Positions 44,309 through 53,257 of a stretch of DNA of 64,000 bases are shown piece by piece (position 1 is the first letter of the stretch; each line of letters begins with the position of its first letter). Under the pieces are notes generated by a model. That model did not search any database. It saw only the letters and a list, made by a program, of their open reading frames with translations, and had not been told where the DNA came from. The stretch is from an uncultured Dehalococcoidia bacterium (lineage in GTDB: Bacteria > Chloroflexota > Dehalococcoidia > Lucifugimonadales > G958296245): positions 248,001-312,000 of the forward strand of contig OY282458.1 of the NCBI GenBank assembly GCA_958296245.1, given 5' to 3'. The translations under genes were made by a program, and so were the position numbers.

Positions 44309-46006
44309 TCAGAAGGCGTCGTCTGCGGTGGATATTGCGTCCAAGTCCGCCCTGGTGTAAGAGCCGAGGCTCCGGAAGTCGAAGTCCGTATAGTTCTTGA
44401 TCCATCGCATGGCGACCTTACAAGCCTTGCGGTAGCGCTCTTCCTGAGCGGCCGGATCCGAACCGGCGCCGCCCCCGGCTTCGGACTTCCTGATGGCCAG
44501 GATACTCTCCAACTCTTCATGAATCAGACGCTTGACCAAGGGGAAGTCGTGGGATTCGCCTGTCTGTGCGTCTACCGTGCCGTGCAGGACGCGCTGCGCG
44601 ATTTGCGCTACGGACATCCTGCCTGTGGCCAGGTCTTCCATCAGCGGACCGTGCAGCCCGGGGTTGCCTTCCTGGCTGTCGATGCCCTTGGCGCCGCGGC
44701 CGTTTAGCCATCCTTCGAGGTACTCGATGACCATTCTCACGTTGCGCCGGGTTCCGTCGACGGTGATGGGGCCGTCCGGCACCTCGACCTTGACGGGGTA
44801 GTTGTCCGGCTCGCTCATTTCGGGCGTCGGCTCCCATCCGGATCCTCTCAGCTCTTTGAATGGATCGGCGGCGGTCTTCATGTGGAAGATGTGCGCCACC
44901 CAGCCCCTGAGGAATCCCTGCCGCGCCTCCCACTCCTTGTCGGCGCGAATGGAGGCGCGGGCAGCGTCGTTGACCTCTTCGTTCCTCGACGGCAGCGCGG
45001 TTGCCATGCCTCCGATGGGCACGGCGCCGCGCTTCAGGCATACGGCGACCAGCCGCCTGAAGATGTTGGCGATGAAGTCGGTGGTCTTGACGTCTACCCC
45101 AAACCGGTCCGGCCATACGTAGTCCGGGTCTGCCATGACGAATTCGAAGATGCTCGCCTTGAAGTCCCACCTCGCGGCGTTTAGGCCGGCTGCATACGGT
45201 CCGAGGGCGTACAGCATCTCCTCCATCTGGTAGGCGGCCGGGAGAGACTCCACCAAGGGGATGGCCCTGATTACTGCGCCGGGCGGCGCCGGCAGGCGTT
45301 CCAGGCTGAAATCGAAGAACTCCCTCCAGAAGCCGGCCTCCTCCGCCGATTCGAGCTTCGGCAGGTAGAAATAGACCCCCTGGCCTCGCCTCATCTGTGC
45401 CAGGCCGGCATGGAACAGCGTCAGCGCGGTTCCCAGGATGGCCGCCGGGACAGGCTGGCCGTCGATGGTGACGTCGGGTTCGTCCAAGTGGATGCCGCGT
45501 TCGCGGTGCATGAAGAAGGGCAGGTCCCCTGACTGTACCGTGTAATGGCGCTCTCGGCGTTGGTCGAAGTAGTCGAGGGACCCCTCGACGGCAGCAAGCC
45601 TATTGCGGGCAGCGGTCACGGTGTCTACGAAGCGGTGGCCGGCGGCGTCCTCGTCGTCGTCCAAGTCGCCCTCAGCCCGGACGCCCCCGGGGCCGGGGTT
45701 CAGGGCATTGATGAACATGTTGGTGATCGATGCGGGGCCGGTGATCTCGATGCCTGGCCGACGCAGGTCCTCCGGGACAGGCGGCACCTTCCAACCCCCG
45801 GTGTTGGCTTCGGACTCGGGTAGGTGCGACGGCAACTCCCCCTTGCTCAGGGCCCTGGCCAGGACCTCGGCGCGCTTCAGTCTCAGGGCATGTATGACCG
45901 GTGTGAATCTGTCGTGCAGGGCGGCCAGGTACTCTATGAAGCCTGCCGTGAAGAGATCTTGCGCCCCCGGCGCCGGCTCGTAGGTAACCCTTTCGGTTGC
46001 GGCCAT
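44309..46006 (-). CDS. aceB: Malate synthase (A-type, divergent)
   Basis: Malate synthase condenses glyoxylate and acetyl-CoA to malate. The 565-residue protein has HRERGIHLDEPDV (catalytic arginine), LNAARWDFKASIFEF (metal and substrate region, usual GRWDYIFS), IGGMATALPSRNE (family GGMAAxIP) and RGWVAHI. The C-terminus with RWIKNYTDFDFRSLGSY is diverged. No isocitrate lyase gene is in the window, so the glyoxylate source is unknown. GGAGG is five bases before ATG 46006. Confidence 0.88.
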   Translation of the reverse strand: MAATERVTYEPAPGAQDLFTAGFIEYLAALHDRFTPVIHALRLKRAEVLARALSKGELPSHLPESEANTGGWKVPPVPEDLRRPGIEITGPASITNMFINALNPGPGGVRAEGDLDDDEDAAGHRFVDTVTAARNRLAAVEGSLDYFDQRRERHYTVQSGDLPFFMHRERGIHLDEPDVTIDGQPVPAAILGTALTLFHAGLAQMRRGQGVYFYLPKLESAEEAGFWREFFDFSLERLPAPPGAVIRAIPLVESLPAAYQMEEMLYALGPYAAGLNAARWDFKASIFEFVMADPDYVWPDRFGVDVKTTDFIANIFRRLVAVCLKRGAVPIGGMATALPSRNEEVNDAARASIRADKEWEARQGFLRGWVAHIFHMKTAADPFKELRGSGWEPTPEMSEPDNYPVKVEVPDGPITVDGTRRNVRMVIEYLEGWLNGRGAKGIDSQEGNPGLHGPLMEDLATGRMSVAQIAQRVLHGTVDAQTGESHDFPLVKRLIHEELESILAIRKSEAGGGAGSDPAAQEERYRKACKVAMRWIKNYTDFDFRSLGSYTRADLDAISTADDAF

Positions 46007-46089
46007 TGACGTCCTCCGATAACTGGCTGGAAACAGGCCATATGTTAACACGGCGTGCGGGTCGCAACTTTCGTCATCGACCTACGGGG

Positions 46090-46396
46090 CCGCCGTTCCG
46101 CGAGGCGGTCCAGACCCTGTGAGACCTGAAAGGGAAGTCCGGAGGCTTCCCTCTGGGCAGGGGGTCTGGGAGCAGGCGAGACGCCTGCGCTCCAGGCCGG
46201 AGGTTCTCCCCTCTGGGCAGGAGGGGGTTTGGGAGCAGGCGAGACGCCTGCGCTCCAGGCCGGAGGTTCTCCCCTCCGGCGGGGGGTCTGGGAGCAGGCG
46301 AGACGCCTGCGCTCCAGGCCGGAAGTTCTCCCCTCCGGCGGGGGTCTGGGGGCTGTGCCCCCAGTTACCAAGGGGCGGGTGGGGATCAAAGACCGT
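46090..46396. repeat. Dispersed element with three tandem 59-63-bp units
   Basis: CAGACCCTGTGAGACCTGAAAGG begins the region. AGCAGGCGAGACGCCTGCGCTCC recurs at 46171, 46234 and 46293, each with a perfect 7-bp-arm hairpin (GCAGGCG-AGA-CGCCTGC) and a following CCGGAGGTTCTCCCCTC. The region ends with GGGGGCTGTGCCCCCAGTTACC and GGGGATCAAAGAC. The same end sequences, inverted, bound the other copies. No gene lies between malate synthase and the next start. Confidence 0.8.
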
Positions 46397-46408
46397 CGCT
46401 GCGCCGTG

Positions 46409-46438
46409 TTGCGGGCGAAGGAGCGGGGCGGCTATAGT
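46409..46438 (+). promoter_or_regulatory. Promoter upstream of the CinA/nucleotidylyltransferase gene
   Basis: TTGCGG (46409-46414) and TATAGT (46433-46438) are separated by 18 bp; the ATG is 31 bp further, with AGGAGG before it. Confidence 0.45.
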
Positions 46439-46469
46439 TAACCAACTGATCGATTAGGAGGTTCCCCGC

Positions 46470-47630
46470 ATGGGGAGGCCGTGGATGAGCGGCTTGGTCC
46501 GCGCCCAGGTGGAGGCGCTCCACGGCAGCGGAGCGCGCTTTGCCCTCTGCGTTACGGGAGGCGGAGCGAGGGCCGTCTCCTGGCTGATAGGCCTCCCCGG
46601 CGCTTCTCGGAGTGTCCTCGAGATACAGATACCTTACTCACCGGAAGCCCTCGATGCGTATCTGGGACATAGAGTTGATAACGCGGTTGCGCCCGAGACG
46701 GCTGCCGACATGGCCAGGACGGCTTACCGCCGGGCCCAACGGCTGGCCCAAGCCGGGGACACAGCCGCAGGCATCGGATGTACGGCCGGCATCGCCACCG
46801 ACAGGCCGAAGCGCGGCGAGCACCGGTGCCACGTGGCTGTCTGCTCCGGATCCGGCGTGACCACGTACAGCCTGCGCTTTGTGAAGGGGTTGAGAGACCG
46901 CGATGGGGAGGACGATCTGGTCAGCCGCCTCGTCCTGCGCGCGGCTGCGGAAGGCGTTGGGGCTCCTTCCAGCGTCGAGCTGGCCTTGGACTATGGGGAC
47001 GTGCTGGAGGTGACCCTCGAGAATGCTGCCGTCTTGGTGGAAGCATTGTCGCGGGGCTGTGCTCGAAGCGCCGCCGTAACCGCCGCCGGCAGGATATTCG
47101 CCGACCGTCCGGTCGCTGGCGGGGTGCTTGCCGGGTCGTTCGACCCCTTGCACGCCGGCCATGAAGGGCTGGCCGTCACCGCGGCCCGCCTCCTCGGCCA
47201 GCCCGTTACCTTCGAGCTGTCGATGACCAACGTGGACAAGCCCGCGCTCGATCTCGCAGAGGTGCGGCGCAGGATAAGCCAGTTTGCCGGCAAATACGAC
47301 GTCGTGGTCACGAGGGCCACGCGGTTTTCGGACAAGGCGAGGCTTTTCCCCGGCTGCACCTTCGTAGTGGGCTGGGATACCGCCGTCAGACTGGTGTCCC
47401 CGCAGTATTACGAAGGGGACCCTTCCCGGATGACCCGGGCGCTGAACGAGATACGAAGCTTCGAGTGCCGGTTCTTGGTGGCGGGCCGCGCCGGGCCGCG
47501 CCGGTTCCATGCGCCCTCTGAGATCGAGGCGCCGCCAGGGTTCGAGTCGATGTTCTCGCCCATACCGGCTTCGGACTTCAGAAGGGACGTTTCGTCCACT
47601 GAGATCCGCGTTGCAGCCGGAAGTCCCTGA
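46470..47630 (+). CDS. CinA-like amidohydrolase domain fused to a nucleotidylyltransferase domain
   Basis: A 386-residue fusion. Residues ~8-165 resemble the CinA C-terminal (nicotinamide-nucleotide amidohydrolase, PncC-like) domain: ALCVTGGGARAVSWLIGLPGASRSVLEIQIPYS and GIGCTAGIATDRPKRGEHRCHVAV. Residues ~215-386 form a nucleotidylyltransferase: AGSFDPLHAGHEGL (GSFDPxHxGH) and the C-terminal SSTEIRVAAG, equivalent to ISSTxIR. The pair could make NMN into NaMN and then adenylate it, a short route to NAD, but other nucleotides are possible. It heads a run with ubiD and ubiA. Confidence 0.8.
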   Translation: MGRPWMSGLVRAQVEALHGSGARFALCVTGGGARAVSWLIGLPGASRSVLEIQIPYSPEALDAYLGHRVDNAVAPETAADMARTAYRRAQRLAQAGDTAAGIGCTAGIATDRPKRGEHRCHVAVCSGSGVTTYSLRFVKGLRDRDGEDDLVSRLVLRAAAEGVGAPSSVELALDYGDVLEVTLENAAVLVEALSRGCARSAAVTAAGRIFADRPVAGGVLAGSFDPLHAGHEGLAVTAARLLGQPVTFELSMTNVDKPALDLAEVRRRISQFAGKYDVVVTRATRFSDKARLFPGCTFVVGWDTAVRLVSPQYYEGDPSRMTRALNEIRSFECRFLVAGRAGPRRFHAPSEIEAPPGFESMFSPIPASDFRRDVSSTEIRVAAGSP

Positions 47631-47645
47631 GGTACTTGCACCCCA

Positions 47646-49103
47646 ATGAGCTTTAGAGACGTCCGAGAGTTCGTTTCGTTCCTCGAGGACAGGGGCGACC
47701 TTCATCGCATCAAGGCTCCGGTCAGCCGCGACCTGGAGATGGCCGAGATCGCCGACCGCGTGGTGAAGTCCGGCGGGCCGGCGCTCTATTTCGAGAACGT
47801 GGAGGGCTTCGACGTACCGGTGGTCATGAACCTATTCGGCTCTGAGCAAAGGGTCGCGTGGGCCCTGGGCGTCGACAAGCTGGACGACCTTGCTGAGAGG
47901 ACGCGAGACCTGCTGGGCATACTGCGGCAGGGCCCGCCGGCCGGTCTGGGCGACAAGCTCCGCGCGCTTGGCAAACTGGCGGGCGTCGCCAGGGCGCAGC
48001 CCAAGACGGTGTCGCGAGGCCCTTGCCAGGAGGTGGTCGTCACCGGAGACGACGTCGACCTGAACAGCCTGCCGGTCATCAAGTGCTGGCCGATGGACGC
48101 AGGCCGGTTCGTCACGCTGCCCCTGGTGATAAGCCGTGACCCGGGCACCGGCCGGCGCAACGTGGGCACGTACCGGATGCAGGTCTTCGACGGCAAGACG
48201 ACGGGGATGCACTGGCAGACGCACAAGGTGGGAGCCAATCACTACAGGGAAAGCGAGCGGCGGGGCCGTGAGCGGCTCGAGGTGGCGGTAGCCATCGGCG
48301 CCGATCCTGCGACGATGTGGGCCGGCTCGCTGCCCGTGCCGCCCGAGATCGATGAGATCATGGTCTCGGGGGTGCTCAGAGGCCGCCCGGTTGAGATGGT
48401 CAAGTGCAAGACCGTCGACCTCGAAGCGCCCGCACGTTCGGAGTTCGTATTGGAGGGGTACGTCACGCCGGGGGAGCTGCGGAGCGAGGGGCCGTTCGGC
48501 GACCATACCGGCTACTACTCGGCAGCCGACGATTACCCGGTGCTTCACCTCACCGCCATAACGCACCGCCGGAGCCCCATATACGCGACGACGGTTGTCG
48601 GGAGGCCGCCGTCGGAAGACTACTTCATGGGCAAGGCCAGCGAACGGCTCATGCTCCCCGCCCTCCAGCTCACGCTCCCGGAGGTCGTGGACGTGAACTT
48701 CCCCGCCGAGGGCATCTTCCATAACCTGCTGCTGGTGTCCATCAGGAAGGAGTACCCCGGCCACGCCAGGAAGGTGATGTTTGCGCTGTGGGGCCTTGGT
48801 CTGCTGATGCTCACCAAGACCATCATCGTCGTCGATCATGACGTCGACGTACAGGACCTGTCCGAGGTGGCGTGGCGGGTGACGGCCAACATAGACCCTT
48901 CCCGCGACGTCGTCTTCGCGGATGGACCGGTGGACGACTTGGACCACGCCTCCCCGTCGCCCAAGTTCGGGAGCAAGATGGGCATCGACGCTACGGCAAA
49001 GGGCCCCATGGACGGGCGGACGAGGGAGTGGCCGCCCCTCATTGAGATGACGGACGAGGTCAAGGCCTTGGTGGACTCCAAGTGGAGCGAGTACGGGATC
49101 TAG
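47646..49103 (+). CDS. ubiD: UbiD family prenylated-FMN-dependent decarboxylase
   Basis: A 485-residue (de)carboxylase of the UbiD family, which acts on aromatic or alpha,beta-unsaturated acids using prenylated FMN made by UbiX. Landmarks: SFRDVREFVSFLEDRGDLHRI at the start, PLVISRDPGTGRRNVGTYRMQV (arginine for cofactor), and EGPFGDHTGYYS with the acid pair. The substrate is uncertain (4-hydroxybenzoate-type in ubiquinone-like routes, futalosine-type, or other aromatics). ubiA follows with overlap, and ubiX is 2.4 kb downstream. Confidence 0.93.
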   Translation: MSFRDVREFVSFLEDRGDLHRIKAPVSRDLEMAEIADRVVKSGGPALYFENVEGFDVPVVMNLFGSEQRVAWALGVDKLDDLAERTRDLLGILRQGPPAGLGDKLRALGKLAGVARAQPKTVSRGPCQEVVVTGDDVDLNSLPVIKCWPMDAGRFVTLPLVISRDPGTGRRNVGTYRMQVFDGKTTGMHWQTHKVGANHYRESERRGRERLEVAVAIGADPATMWAGSLPVPPEIDEIMVSGVLRGRPVEMVKCKTVDLEAPARSEFVLEGYVTPGELRSEGPFGDHTGYYSAADDYPVLHLTAITHRRSPIYATTVVGRPPSEDYFMGKASERLMLPALQLTLPEVVDVNFPAEGIFHNLLLVSIRKEYPGHARKVMFALWGLGLLMLTKTIIVVDHDVDVQDLSEVAWRVTANIDPSRDVVFADGPVDDLDHASPSPKFGSKMGIDATAKGPMDGRTREWPPLIEMTDEVKALVDSKWSEYGI

Positions 49104-49981
49104 GCCGGGCCGAGCCCCGCCCGCTGCTGCAGCGGCTACGGCTCTTCCCTGGGGCCGTGCGTCTCCAGGAGACGGCGTTCGCCCTGCCGTTTGCGTATTC
49201 CGGCATGGTCTTGGCGGCCGGAGGGCTGCCTGCGTGGGGCGAGTTCATCTGGATCACGGTGGCCATGGTGAGCGCGCGGACGCTGGGCATGTCGGCCAAC
49301 CGTCTCATCGACCGCCGCCTCGACGCCCTGAACCCCCGCACGGCCCAGCGTCACCTTCCCGCCGGCCTGCTGGGCGCGTCCGACGTGGCGGCGCTGGCGC
49401 TGGCGGCCGCCGCGATCTTCTTCTTCGCGGCGTGGAGGCTCAACACCCTGGCCCTCGCACTGGCGCCCGTGGCCGCAGCCTATCTCGTGCTCTACCCGTA
49501 CGCCAAGCGTTTCACCTGGACGGCCAGCGTCCTGTTGGGCTGGGCCCTAGCCATCGCCCCGTCGGCGGCGTGGATAGGCGTGCGCGGCAGCCTGGGTTGG
49601 GAGCCGGTGTTGCTGTCGACCGCCGTCGCCATGTGGGCGGGAAGCTTCGACATCCTGTACCACGCCCAAGACGTGGGGGCGTATGAGCGCAACGGGCTGC
49701 ACTCCGTGGCGCGTAGGTTCGGCCTAAAGGCGGCGTTCCGATGGTCGAAGGTGATGGACACCCTCGCAGCCGCGTTCCTCGCCGCCGCCGGCATCGCCCT
49801 GGGCCTGAGCTACCCCTACTACGTGGGGTGCGCCGTTGCGGCGGGGCTGATGGCCTACAAGTACCGGATGGTATCCCCGGACGACCTCTCCCGCATGGAC
49901 GCGGCGTTCTTCCGTGTGAACGCCTACGTTTCGGCAACCGTGTTCGTCTCGGTGCTGGCGTCGCTGCTCGTGTCCGGGTAG
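49082..49981 (+). CDS. ubiA: UbiA-like prenyltransferase
   Basis: A 299-residue integral membrane prenyltransferase with about nine hydrophobic segments. The first aspartate-rich motif is MSANRLIDRRLDALNPRT (family NDxxDxxxD) and the second is SFDILYHAQDVGAYERNGL. These bind Mg and the prenyl diphosphate. The GTG start overlaps the ubiD stop, so the two genes are coupled. UbiD plus UbiA suggests a prenylated aromatic quinone, or menaquinone formed by a futalosine-like route; the acceptor is unknown. Confidence 0.92.
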   Translation: MERVRDLGRAEPRPLLQRLRLFPGAVRLQETAFALPFAYSGMVLAAGGLPAWGEFIWITVAMVSARTLGMSANRLIDRRLDALNPRTAQRHLPAGLLGASDVAALALAAAAIFFFAAWRLNTLALALAPVAAAYLVLYPYAKRFTWTASVLLGWALAIAPSAAWIGVRGSLGWEPVLLSTAVAMWAGSFDILYHAQDVGAYERNGLHSVARRFGLKAAFRWSKVMDTLAAAFLAAAGIALGLSYPYYVGCAVAAGLMAYKYRMVSPDDLSRMDAAFFRVNAYVSATVFVSVLASLLVSG

Positions 49982-49984
49982 GGA

Positions 49985-50009
49985 GACTGTGATGGGTGGG
50001 ATCACAGTC
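49985..50009 (+). terminator. Possible hairpin terminator after ubiA
   Basis: GACTGTGAT and ATCACAGTC form perfect 9-bp arms around GGGTGGG, directly after the ubiA stop. No T run follows (CCCCC comes next), so it is terminator-like rather than proven. Confidence 0.45.
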
Positions 50010-50111
50010 CCCCCTAGATGTTTCGATGAAGCCAGCCCCAGCCGCAACACACCGCGTTCAGGTTATACCAGTTGGCTGTGATGGCGCCGCAAACCACAGG
50101 GCCACCGCAAC

Positions 50112-51275
50112 CTATGGCTGTTCCAGATAGAAAATTCTGGCAGCCTGATATGCGGAGTGCCAAGCCTGATTGTCCTTACCGGTGCGGTTTGCGTTCTGGT
50201 AGTTGGTGATCGACTGCCTAACCGATCCTTTGAATATCTGGTCGGCCAACCCGTCGGCGATTAGCTCCTGTGGCTTGAGGTGCTTGCCCCAAATCCAGTC
50301 GCCGTTATCCTCTTCAAGCATGGCGCGGAAGGACGCCAGGATCGGATAGATGTAACCGGTGGGAATGTCGTAGCCTGTGGTTTTACCAATGAAAGGTAGG
50401 TCCTTGTGCCTCTTCAGTACCTTTACCCCAGACAGCCTCCCAAACTTCCCGCCAGTCGCATTGTACTGATCGGGCAGATAGTACTGGATGCTGTCCCACA
50501 TCTCCAAGATGTCAGGGGCAATCCTGAGCAGTTTCTTGTACTTTGCGGAGTGCTCGTCGGACGCGAACCTCTTCAGGCAGGTTTCCTTGCCTGAGTATGT
50601 GGCTATCGGATGATTGTTGTCCGAGAACGAGCCCTTGTCCAGAGCCGTCAGCATACCTATCACTTCTCGGACATCTTGCTCTCCACCTTCGTTTTCTTTC
50701 CAGCTTATGAGATCCGTCCTTCCTCTTCCGATGGCATTCTTCAGATCGTCAAAGCGCCCCTCGAGGTTCATCAGACTCTTCGAGGCGACTTGCTTGGAGG
50801 TGTTACGAGCATCTACAACGTTCGGAATGTCCTCCTGATCGAGACCTGTGAAAATCTCCAGGTTGCAGTAGCCCTCCAGACTGGCCTGTTCACCATTGGA
50901 GACCTGCTTGAGTTGGTCGAGAATGACATGCAACGTGTGCCCGCCATCCAACACGCCATTGAATTCGCGATCCTTGAAGACTAGAGTTAACTCCTTGGCC
51001 TTGTTGTTCCATTCGATCTGGGAAGCGACTATGGTCAGTCCACGATTGTATTCGGCGAACCATTCCGGACGGTCGATCAGGGTCTGTCGAATCGCCTTTG
51101 GCACACGACCCTTGATAGTAGACTCGCGGGCGTTAACATCAAGCCACTCTTCCCACCGCAGAGGTATCTGCGAAATGGGAACGACACTGTAGTAGCGTCG
51201 GAGGCCGGACTTACTAACAGGTACGAAGAGGCGGGAGAAAGACTCGGCGGTGAGGACAAAGGTACTCGAGAGCAT
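50112..51275 (-). CDS. AIPR-family (abortive phage infection protein) candidate
   Basis: A 387-residue protein resembling the AIPR domain, with WFAEYNRGLTIVAS, then EFNGVLDGGHTLHVILDQL and IPNVVDARNTSKQVASKSLMNLEGRFDDL. AIPR proteins are associated with phage resistance, often beside restriction systems; the mechanism is not settled. The gene is visibly poorer in GC than its neighbours and lies on the opposite strand inside a ubi gene cluster, suggesting horizontal arrival. AGGAG lies five bases before ATG 51275. No methylase or nuclease partner is nearby, so it would act alone or with distant genes. Confidence 0.72.
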   Translation of the reverse strand: MLSSTFVLTAESFSRLFVPVSKSGLRRYYSVVPISQIPLRWEEWLDVNARESTIKGRVPKAIRQTLIDRPEWFAEYNRGLTIVASQIEWNNKAKELTLVFKDREFNGVLDGGHTLHVILDQLKQVSNGEQASLEGYCNLEIFTGLDQEDIPNVVDARNTSKQVASKSLMNLEGRFDDLKNAIGRGRTDLISWKENEGGEQDVREVIGMLTALDKGSFSDNNHPIATYSGKETCLKRFASDEHSAKYKKLLRIAPDILEMWDSIQYYLPDQYNATGGKFGRLSGVKVLKRHKDLPFIGKTTGYDIPTGYIYPILASFRAMLEEDNGDWIWGKHLKPQELIADGLADQIFKGSVRQSITNYQNANRTGKDNQAWHSAYQAARIFYLEQP

Positions 51276-51508
51276 GGTTGCTCCTATCCGGCGCTGTTCT
51301 TGCGACCGGGGAGGCTGACGCCCCAACCACATAAGCCACGTTGGACTTGATGCGGCTTCGATGCTTTCGCAATCGACTCCAACGGCGCCACCTTACCATA
51401 GGATCGAGATGGTGTCAGCGGGGGATACGGCCCTCTCGATGCGATTGTCGTGCGGATGGGGTAGCTGGGGGCTTGATGCCGGCTTACACTAAAGGCTGGG
51501 GAGATAAC

Positions 51509-52123
51509 ATGGACGCAACGAATAGCGTGAACGGCGGTCGTCCGGTCGTCATTGGCGTCACGGGGGCCAGCGGCTCCCTGCTGGCGCGGGCTGTGATAGA
51601 CCAGCTTCTCCAAATGCGGGTGCCGGTGATCGCCACCGCCTCTTCCGCTGCCAAGATGGTATGGCGCGAGGAGATGGACGAGTCCTTCGGGGTCGCGCTG
51701 GAGCGGTGGGTGGACGGCGGGCCGTTCACCTACTACCCGAGCGGCGATCTGGCAGCCCCGATCGCCAGCGGCACCTTCCCGGTTCGCGGCATGGCTATCG
51801 TGCCGTGCAGCATGGCGACTGCCGCCGCGGTCGCCCACGGCTTCTCGGACAACCTGATAAGGCGGGCAGCCGACGTCGCCCTGAAGGAGCGCCGGCCCTT
51901 GATATTGGTTCCCCGCGAGTCTCCGCTGAGCGCCCTGCACCTCGAAAACCTGGCTGCCGCCGCCCGCCTGGGCGCCACCGTGATACCCCCCGAGCCCGCC
52001 TTCTACCTGGAACAGGAGACGATGGGCGAGATGGCGGCCTTCGTAACCCAGAGGGTGTTGCTCGCGTTGGGAGTGGTGGACTCCCTGCCGGAGGCAATGC
52101 AGTACCGCCCTTGGGGCGAGTAG
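51509..52123 (+). CDS. ubiX: UbiX family flavin prenyltransferase
   Basis: UbiX attaches a prenyl group to FMN to make the cofactor of UbiD. The 204-residue protein has IGVTGASGSLLARAV (phosphate loop), VPCSMATAAAVAHGFSDNLIRRAADVALKERRPLILVPRESPLSALHLENL, and PPEPAFYLEQET. The ATG at 51509 is preceded by GGGGAGA. Its UbiD partner is at 47.6 kb, but the AIPR gene on the other strand lies between, so it has its own transcription. Confidence 0.95.
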   Translation: MDATNSVNGGRPVVIGVTGASGSLLARAVIDQLLQMRVPVIATASSAAKMVWREEMDESFGVALERWVDGGPFTYYPSGDLAAPIASGTFPVRGMAIVPCSMATAAAVAHGFSDNLIRRAADVALKERRPLILVPRESPLSALHLENLAAAARLGATVIPPEPAFYLEQETMGEMAAFVTQRVLLALGVVDSLPEAMQYRPWGE

Positions 52124-52162
52124 CCCACCCGCGCGTCGGCGTGTTTCCGTGCGGCCTTCGGG

Positions 52163-53119
52163 TCAGTCCCGGAGGCCGGCCAGGATGGCCTCCGCCAACT
52201 CCATCGTCTTGACCGCCTCGTCGAGGTTGGCCGCCGGAAGCCCTACGGGCCGGTCTTCCTTGATGCAGTCCACGAAAAATCGGGCCTGCGCCGTCGTGTC
52301 GCTGCCCCTGCCGTCAGCCGTCAGGCGGATGCGGTCGCCGTCCGCCACCACGTCGGCCTCGGTTATCCCCTCCACGTAGGCGGAGATGTTCCGCCCGTGT
52401 ATCTCGTAGCGCTGGAGGCGGGCGTCGGTGGTGTAGTTGGCAGTGATCTGGGCGACACACCCATTCTCGAACAGGACAAGCGCCGCGTGCACGTCCTTGT
52501 ATGGCGAGATGGTGCGGCGGACGATGCCGTGAACTTCCGCCACGTCACAGGAGCCGGCGATAGCTCTAACCAGGTCGATGGAGTGGATGGGCGTCTCGAA
52601 GATCATGTTGTCCATGACCTCCTCCGGGAACCGCCCGGTCTGGGCCAACTGCGTAATGCTCTTGTGGAATTCGCCGACGATCTGAGTCACAGGCCCGCGC
52701 GCCTCTATCATCTCGCGGACCTCCACGATGATGGGGTGGAACCGCCTCTGCCAGCCGACCATAGCCTTGGCCCCCGTACGCGCCGCGGCGTCGCGCAGAG
52801 AGACCGTCTCGGCGGCGCTCATGCCGGGCGGCTTCTCGACGAGGGTATGAAACCCCCGCTCCAGTATCGGCAGGGCAACCCTGCCGTTGAGGTGCGCCGG
52901 CACCGCGACGACCACCCCGTCGGGAGCCTCGGCGTCCAGCATTTCGTCCACGTTCCCATAGCGCCCCTGCACGTCCATTTCGTCCGCGGCGGCGCCGCGC
53001 AAGCCCTCGTCGAGGTCGCACACGGCCGCCAGCTCGACGCCCTCGAGCCCGGCGAAGGCGGACACGTGCCCCCTGCCGCGGCCCCCGCATCCGACGACGG
53101 CGATCCTGATGTTTCGCAA
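52163..53119 (-). CDS. Gfo/Idh/MocA family oxidoreductase, copy 1
   Basis: A 318-residue NAD(P)-dependent sugar or sugar-acid oxidoreductase. The Rossmann motif is IRIAVVGCGGRGRGHV and the catalytic motif is VEKPPGMSAAE (family EKP). HSIDLVRAI fits the second catalytic histidine-aspartate region. The substrate cannot be set by eye. It is divergent from the LLM oxidoreductase, with a palindromic site between them. Confidence 0.9.
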   Translation of the reverse strand: MRNIRIAVVGCGGRGRGHVSAFAGLEGVELAAVCDLDEGLRGAAADEMDVQGRYGNVDEMLDAEAPDGVVVAVPAHLNGRVALPILERGFHTLVEKPPGMSAAETVSLRDAAARTGAKAMVGWQRRFHPIIVEVREMIEARGPVTQIVGEFHKSITQLAQTGRFPEEVMDNMIFETPIHSIDLVRAIAGSCDVAEVHGIVRRTISPYKDVHAALVLFENGCVAQITANYTTDARLQRYEIHGRNISAYVEGITEADVVADGDRIRLTADGRGSDTTAQARFFVDCIKEDRPVGLPAANLDEAVKTMELAEAILAGLRD

Positions 53120-53218
53120 TGTTCGCCCCCTGACGTGGCCGGTCTCCCCCAGCTGGGGGACCGCCTTGTAATATCCCGGAAGCGCCGCGTCATAAGAGCG
53201 GCAGGCACAGCCCGGCTG

Positions 53219-53240
53219 GCGAAGATGGTATCATCTTCGC
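53219..53240. promoter_or_regulatory. Perfect palindrome between Gfo/Idh and LLM oxidoreductase genes
   Basis: GCGAAGATG and CATCTTCGC form perfect 9-bp arms around GTAT, 18 bp before the LLM start and just before its SD. Within a divergent promoter region this may be an operator or a leader hairpin masking the SD. Confidence 0.5.
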
Positions 53241-53257
53241 TGTAGGAGGGGATCCCT

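Noticed and set aside
50112..51275. A full restriction or phosphorothioate system around the AIPR gene
   Set aside because: Neighbours on both sides are ubi genes; no methylase, nuclease or helicase is present.
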